DNA of 64,000 nucleotides from Plasmodium brasilianum (Eukaryota > Apicomplexa > Aconoidasida > Haemosporida > Plasmodiidae), in contig NC_090117.1 in NCBI RefSeq assembly GCF_023973825.1, forward strand, positions 527,501-591,500, written 5' to 3'. Position 1 is the first letter of the stretch. The number at the start of each line of letters is the position of its first letter. The notes under the pieces are model-generated. The model had not been told where the DNA came from, ran no database searches, and saw nothing but the letters and a program-made list of their open reading frames with translations. Below are positions 59,201-64,000 of the stretch, piece by piece. The position numbers and the translations under genes were made by a program.

Positions 59201-62200
59201 TGTGTATTTGTGTGTGTATTTGTGTGTGTATTTGTGTGTGTATTTGTGTGTGTATTTGTGTGTGTATTTGTGTGTGTATTTGTGTGTGTATTTGCGTGTG
59301 TATTTGCGTGTGTATTTGCGTGTGTAATTGCTTATGTATTTGCGTGTGCAGATGCATGTACAGCTACGTATAAGTATAAATTTGCATATACGTACACACT
59401 TACATATGCATACGATTCGTCGCATTTCATACGGTGTTTTTTCCCGCTTTACAGAACGACGTTGTGAGCAAGTCCATAAACAATGATATCCAGCGCATAG
59501 AGAAAAAAATGTTTGAAGGAAGAAGAGAAATATTGAGCATGTCTTTACTATATTTTGTTTTATATAATTTCAAGAATGTGTACATGTTATACGAAAAATT
59601 AAATACATATTTTAGGATAAACAGTTTTAACAATATTTATTTTTTATGTAAATATAGTAAAGGTTATTTACCTCTAGCAGATATTTTAAAATTGTTTACA
59701 GATAAATTGTTATACTATTTTGAGAAAGTGAAGGAAATAAATTTTATAAATTTAAAATATGAATATACAAAAAAAATTTTTAACATCTTAAAGTTTTTAT
59801 ATTTTTTTATAAAAAATAATGATTTAATACATGTAAGAATATATGAAGACATATATGATATTCTTTTTTACATAATAAAAGATTTTGTTGACCGGGACAA
59901 GTATGTCCACTCTTATAATATAAAGGAATACACGTTTAACAAGTTGAAAATTTTAAATTTGTGCCTGCACTTTGTTAATGATATTTATTTTAATCTGTTC
60001 AGTGATGATGCTAAGGGGGGAGGAAGAACAGAAGTAGGAACAGGAACAGAAGTAGAAACAGGAACAGAAGTAGGAACAGGAACAGGAACAGAAACAGGCA
60101 TAGGTATAGGTGTATGTGTAGGAAGTGAAAAATATTCTGAAAAGAAAAATCATCTGTGGAATTGCATGGAAGAACTTCTCAGCCTATTTGCAGTTAGATT
60201 ACAAAAAAATGCTTCTCTTTTTTTACATTCACAATTGTTTACTTGTTATAGGAAAGATATGAAGAAGGAGCTGTACAATTACATATATAACATGAACGTA
60301 ATGAGTGAATTGTTGGAACTCATTATCAAGGGGATATATATAAAGGACAGTTGTATATACAAATTAATTATAAACATATGCTACGATAGAAATATATGTC
60401 GTATCTTTTTTAATATCAATTTTAATAATTTGAATGAATTGTTAAGGAAATATTTAGATATACATAAGAGAAAAAATGACAGTGCATATAACATAAAACT
60501 TCTTCTAAGTAACAATAAAAATATACTCATTGAAAAACATGGACTCATAAATGATGATGCGTTAATAGAAAACATGATAGAAGTGTTTAATGAAAAAAAT
60601 ATTTATTACAAGTATATACTCAACTTAGCTGAAAGTAAAACTGCGCAAAATGGACGAAGCGAACAAAATTATGATAACATTTTTGAGGATAATAATGACT
60701 ATATATCAGTTAAAAATATGCTGCAAAAGAAAATTGAACTGCTGGATGACGATTATGTGAGTTTGAAATTTTTTGAGGGGAAGTCCAAAATTTACGGAGA
60801 AAGAAATTTTCTCTTTGACATAAATAATTATTACTATTTATTGAATGCTTATAATAATAGTAGAGTTTGTCAAGAGTGTTCATACGAGAATGATGATTAT
60901 ACTTACACAGATAACGACACCATTTTTAGTGGGAATGCAAACAGATTTGATGAATATAAGACAGATGATAAACTAAAAAAAAAAATTGACACGAACATTT
61001 TGAAAAATATGCACACCATTTTTCCGCATGACCATGGTCAGGCAAAATCGTCAAAAGGGGGAACCAATTCAGATGGGAAAAAGAAAAAGAAAGAGGAGGA
61101 TATTACAAAGCGGGGAAATTTAAGAGGGGAAGAAGGGGGTAACTCAAGTGACAACAGTAGTAACGTTGCTCTTCAGCGGGATAGTAATAAAAATCGAAAT
61201 GACGATTTTACTATACTAGTGGCCGGGGGTATATGGACGAATGATGAGCTAGGGAACTCGATTGGAAGGTATATCTTGAGAGATGAAAAATTAGAAAGAA
61301 AAAAAAAGAAAAAAAAAGAAAAAAAGAAGCATATATTTTATATTGGTAATCATGCTATACCAACAGTATTTATTTTTGCAAAATATTTTAAAAACGAGAT
61401 CAACTGTATGAAATATATTAATTTAACCCAAAGTACATATGATAGTAAGCTTCGTTTATTACTAATTTTATATAAATTTATAATTATAATTAAGCATAAC
61501 AAAATATTCGAAGATGACAACTACAGAAAGATGGAGAAATTGTATTTGCAAAAATGCCATATTAAAAATAGTATACCATTTCTTTTCTTTGTATATGAAT
61601 CTATGATAACATTTCTTGAGCCGTCTGTGCAGGTAAAAAAAAGCGCGTTTTACTACATTTTAGTTATTAATATTTTAATAAACCTCTTTTCGCTGATGAA
61701 TGTGCATGATCGGGGAGGGACTAAAAAGAGGTTCCCTCGAGCAAAAGGGAGGAAAGGTGAGAGTGAGGGTGAGAAGCATAACAAGAGTGAGAATGAGAAG
61801 TATAACAAGAGTGAGGGTGAGAAGCATAACAAGAGTGAGGGTGAGAAGCATAACAAGAGTGAGGATGAGAAGTATAACAAGAGTGAGGATGAGAAGCATA
61901 ACAAGAGTGAGGGTGAGAAGCATAACAAGGGTATGACTTATGTACATGGTCATAATTCGGGCAAATGTGGATCCCCCACTGCAAACGATAGAAACGTGCA
62001 TAATAAAAAATCCCGTGCAGAATTGATGGAGAGTAGTAGTGAAGACGATATGGAGAAATATTCGAACTACTTTGATAGTAGTGTAGACGAGGATGAACAG
62101 TATAACACGGATTCGTGTCAAGGCAGTTTCTACTGCGACCTGTTTATTGATAAGTCGTTTATTGCTAGCATAAAAAATAGGAAAAACAGTGCCGTATTTT

Positions 62201-64000
62201 CCATTCTGCATAACATGTCGAAGAAGGAAATTGACAAATACAAATTTATTGGAAAGGAGTTTGCTGGTAGTATATGGGATAATGATCACGAGGGGAATGG
62301 AAAAAACGAAAAAGAAGTCGAACATGTGTATGGAAACGTGCATGATAAAGAGGACGATAAGGCGGGTGGTAAAGCGGATGGAAAGAAATACAAGGAGAAA
62401 CTAGCCAAAGAGAGAACAAAAAAAAATGGATTGGATAAAAATAGTTTAATTTACAATATGCCTCTATTCCTGTCCCTATTCGTTAGAGCCATTACTATCC
62501 ATTTGCATTATTTTAATTTTTATAATAAAAATGTGTATATATTAAAAAATTTCAACGCCTTGCATGTGCCAAATTCTATTATGAAGTATATTTATCCTGC
62601 AAATCATTTTAACATCAACTTGTTTGTAAGCATGCTAGAGCTTTTTTATGTGTCTGCTAGGATTTATAATAATTATTTTATTAGGATAAACAGAAATGCG
62701 TCCATACGAAAGGGTATTGAAATAGAGGAGGTTGTAGACGTGGTGAAAACGAGAACAAAAGGCAAAAATAGTGTTAAGATGATACATACGGATTATTATA
62801 ATACCACTAGTGAAGGTGAAAAAAGTAGAGAAATAGAGAAACAAAGTGGCGATAAAGAGTGCATCAGAATGAACAAAAATAGATCATTGAATGAACAGAA
62901 CGGATATACTCCGGATTATACAGGAAAATCGCTTTACCTGAACATGTACATAATTACACTAAAAGAAATATTAAAAGAATGTTATGAATATCATGATATA
63001 CATATGAAAGATGAAGAAAGCATTCGAAGATGTTATTATCTTGAGCACATGCTTCTCTACTTCTTGTACAATCGGGTTAATACCCTATACGAATTACTTT
63101 ACAATTTTTTTTTTAAGTTTCTGAAGGGAAGAAACAGTAATATTTACAGTAGTAGCAATCACTACCATCTTCAACATCAACTCCAACATCAATATCATCA
63201 CGAACGTCGACATGGGCAGCATCATAGTAGCAACGTTTTTGATAGCGTTAACGAGAATATATATTTGATTTTGGAAAATATTATATATGACCAAATAAAC
63301 AAAATAAATAGCTTTTTGGACAATAACGAGTATTATTATTTTTACATAAATACATTAACCTTCATCACACTGAACACACATGTTTGTTTACATATGCTTA
63401 AGAAAGATATATTGACAAAATTAATTTATGTTCCTTTGATATATCATTCCCTATTTGACAAGAGCAAAAGCTTTAGTGCTATTTATTACGTTAGTGATGA
63501 CCAATACATACGGAATAAAAATCATATTATTTTCTGTTCTTTAATTGTCTTAATAATTAAAATGTTGTACATATTTATAAATACTGTGATATGTAGTGGT
63601 GGTGCTGCTACTGCTGCTAGTATTGGTGCTAATAATTTATACTATTACTCCGAAAATGCTCCATATCACTTTAGAACAAATTTCATGTACAGCATGGAAG
63701 GAAGTCTTGTACCAAGTTTTGCTACTGCAGGGAATGTTATGTATAGTTTTACGTCGTCTGTAGGTGGAAATATACCAAACAGCAATGAGCTCGAAAGAAA
63801 CAACAATTTTCTTAACAACACAAACATAAACAGCAATTATGCAAATCTTGATGAGAGCGATTTAAATAAGATGCAAGGAGGGAGGCAGATGAACAGAAAG
63901 GATGACAAAAATTACCACAATGATGAAATCCACCACAAGAACAAAAAAAAATGGGAAATAAAAATGGATGGACATCCCATCACTGACGATGAAATTGACT
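53278..64000 (+). CDS. Giant mostly helical protein, unknown function (partial, runs off window)
   Basis: Exon 1 is 53278-59121 and exon 2 runs from 59455 past the window end, joined in phase 0. At least 3,460 aa are visible with no stop. I start at the ATG at 53278 (MRKVLLSNKKVYEL), which lies after the 5' repeat. The frame is open somewhat upstream without another ATG. The conserved-looking parts are Leu/Ile/Phe/Asn-rich helical segments (HLLYCDEYFYIFKSILHIL, YWVYKYILLFLNVQTFCINI), as in large solenoid scaffolds. They are separated by inserts: Gly/Ser (about 414-500), KTSEKDSG repeats (about 1049-1115), QSSDRSNG repeats (about 1218-1268), Asn/Gly-rich (about 1520-1595) and KSEGEKHN repeats (about 2716-2775). 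No domain is recognised. A Nup188/Nup205-type scaffold is conceivable but unproven. The intron is a 12-bp minisatellite. Confidence 0.85.
56424..56610 (+). repeat. In-frame 24-bp repeat (KTSEKDSG)
   Basis: About eight copies encode an 8-residue Lys-Thr-Ser-Glu-Lys-Asp-Ser-Gly unit in the giant plus-strand protein. Copies are nearly identical at DNA level, implying recent expansion. Confidence 0.93.
56928..57082 (+). repeat. In-frame 24-bp repeat (QSSDRSNG)
   Basis: About six copies encode Gln-Ser-Ser-Asp-Arg-Ser-Asn-Gly in the giant plus-strand protein. Confidence 0.93.
59165..59335. repeat. Intronic 12-bp minisatellite (gtgtgtatttgt)
   Basis: About 14 copies fill the intron 59122-59454 of the giant gene. 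The upstream frame reads into it as a Cys/Ile/Val run, which is an artefact of intron read-through. Confidence 0.94.
61755..61930 (+). repeat. In-frame 24-bp repeat (KSEGEKHN/KSEDEKYN)
   Basis: About seven copies encode a charged 8-residue unit in the second exon of the giant plus-strand protein, with His/Tyr and Gly/Asp variants. Confidence 0.92.

Noticed and set aside
59174..59467. Cys/Val/Phe repeat frame continuing the giant gene
   Set aside because: It is read-through of the 12-bp array in the intron. A consensus donor (gtgagt) at 59122 and acceptor at 59454 remove it.
61653..62343. Long minus-strand frames opposite the KSEGEKHN repeat
   Set aside because: They are antisense shadows. 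The plus frame is continuous for thousands of bases on both sides.

Overview
This window is nuclear DNA of a malaria parasite (Plasmodium). It is strongly AT-rich and full of long A/T homopolymers. The genes are long, intron-interrupted and swollen by Asn/Lys/Ser/Asp low-complexity inserts. Several proteins are recognisably Plasmodium: the orphan kinase PK7, the sporozoite/merozoite protein SPATR, a SIS1-type Hsp40 and the Aat-like aminoacyl transferase ATEL1. From memory, PK7, SIS1, ATEL1 and SPATR lie close together on P. falciparum chromosome 2, so this looks like the syntenic block. Base composition and abundant minisatellites suggest a P. malariae- or P. ovale-like species rather than P. 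falciparum, but that is a guess.

Layout: 1-1.9 kb is intergenic. 1.9-11.6 kb (+) is one many-exon gene for a beta-propeller plus coiled-coil protein, best guess a CFAP43/44-like axonemal protein. 12.4-15.05 kb (+) is a TPR protein, which ends in a 6-bp overlap with the 3' end of PK7 (-, 15.05-17.3 kb). 17.8-18.95 kb (+) is a small bL32-like organellar ribosomal protein, and 19.2-19.8 kb (+) a small single-TM protein. 21.4-23.3 kb (-) is SIS1. 24.2-24.5 and 25.5-26.0 kb (-) are two small membrane-anchored proteins of unknown function. 27.7-29.0 kb (-) is ATEL1. 30.8-33.4 kb (-) holds one or two unresolved spliced small genes. 34.1-35.2 kb (+) is an SRR1-like protein. 36.2-37.7 kb (-) is SPATR. 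39.8-50.8 kb (-) is a giant Nup155/Nup170-like nucleoporin. 53.3 kb to the window end (+) is a giant mostly helical protein of unknown function.

Three long A/T runs each split an otherwise continuous coding frame (about 3.6, 7.05 and 44.3 kb). These look like homopolymer-length errors, and they hide the true extent of two large genes. Most longer introns and intergenic gaps carry their own private minisatellite, with units of 8-39 bp. I found no mobile element, tRNA, rRNA or CRISPR array. The genes are housekeeping or stage-specific parasite genes and do not form an operon-like system. Exon limits were placed by matching reading phase across GT/AG sites by eye, without transcript data.
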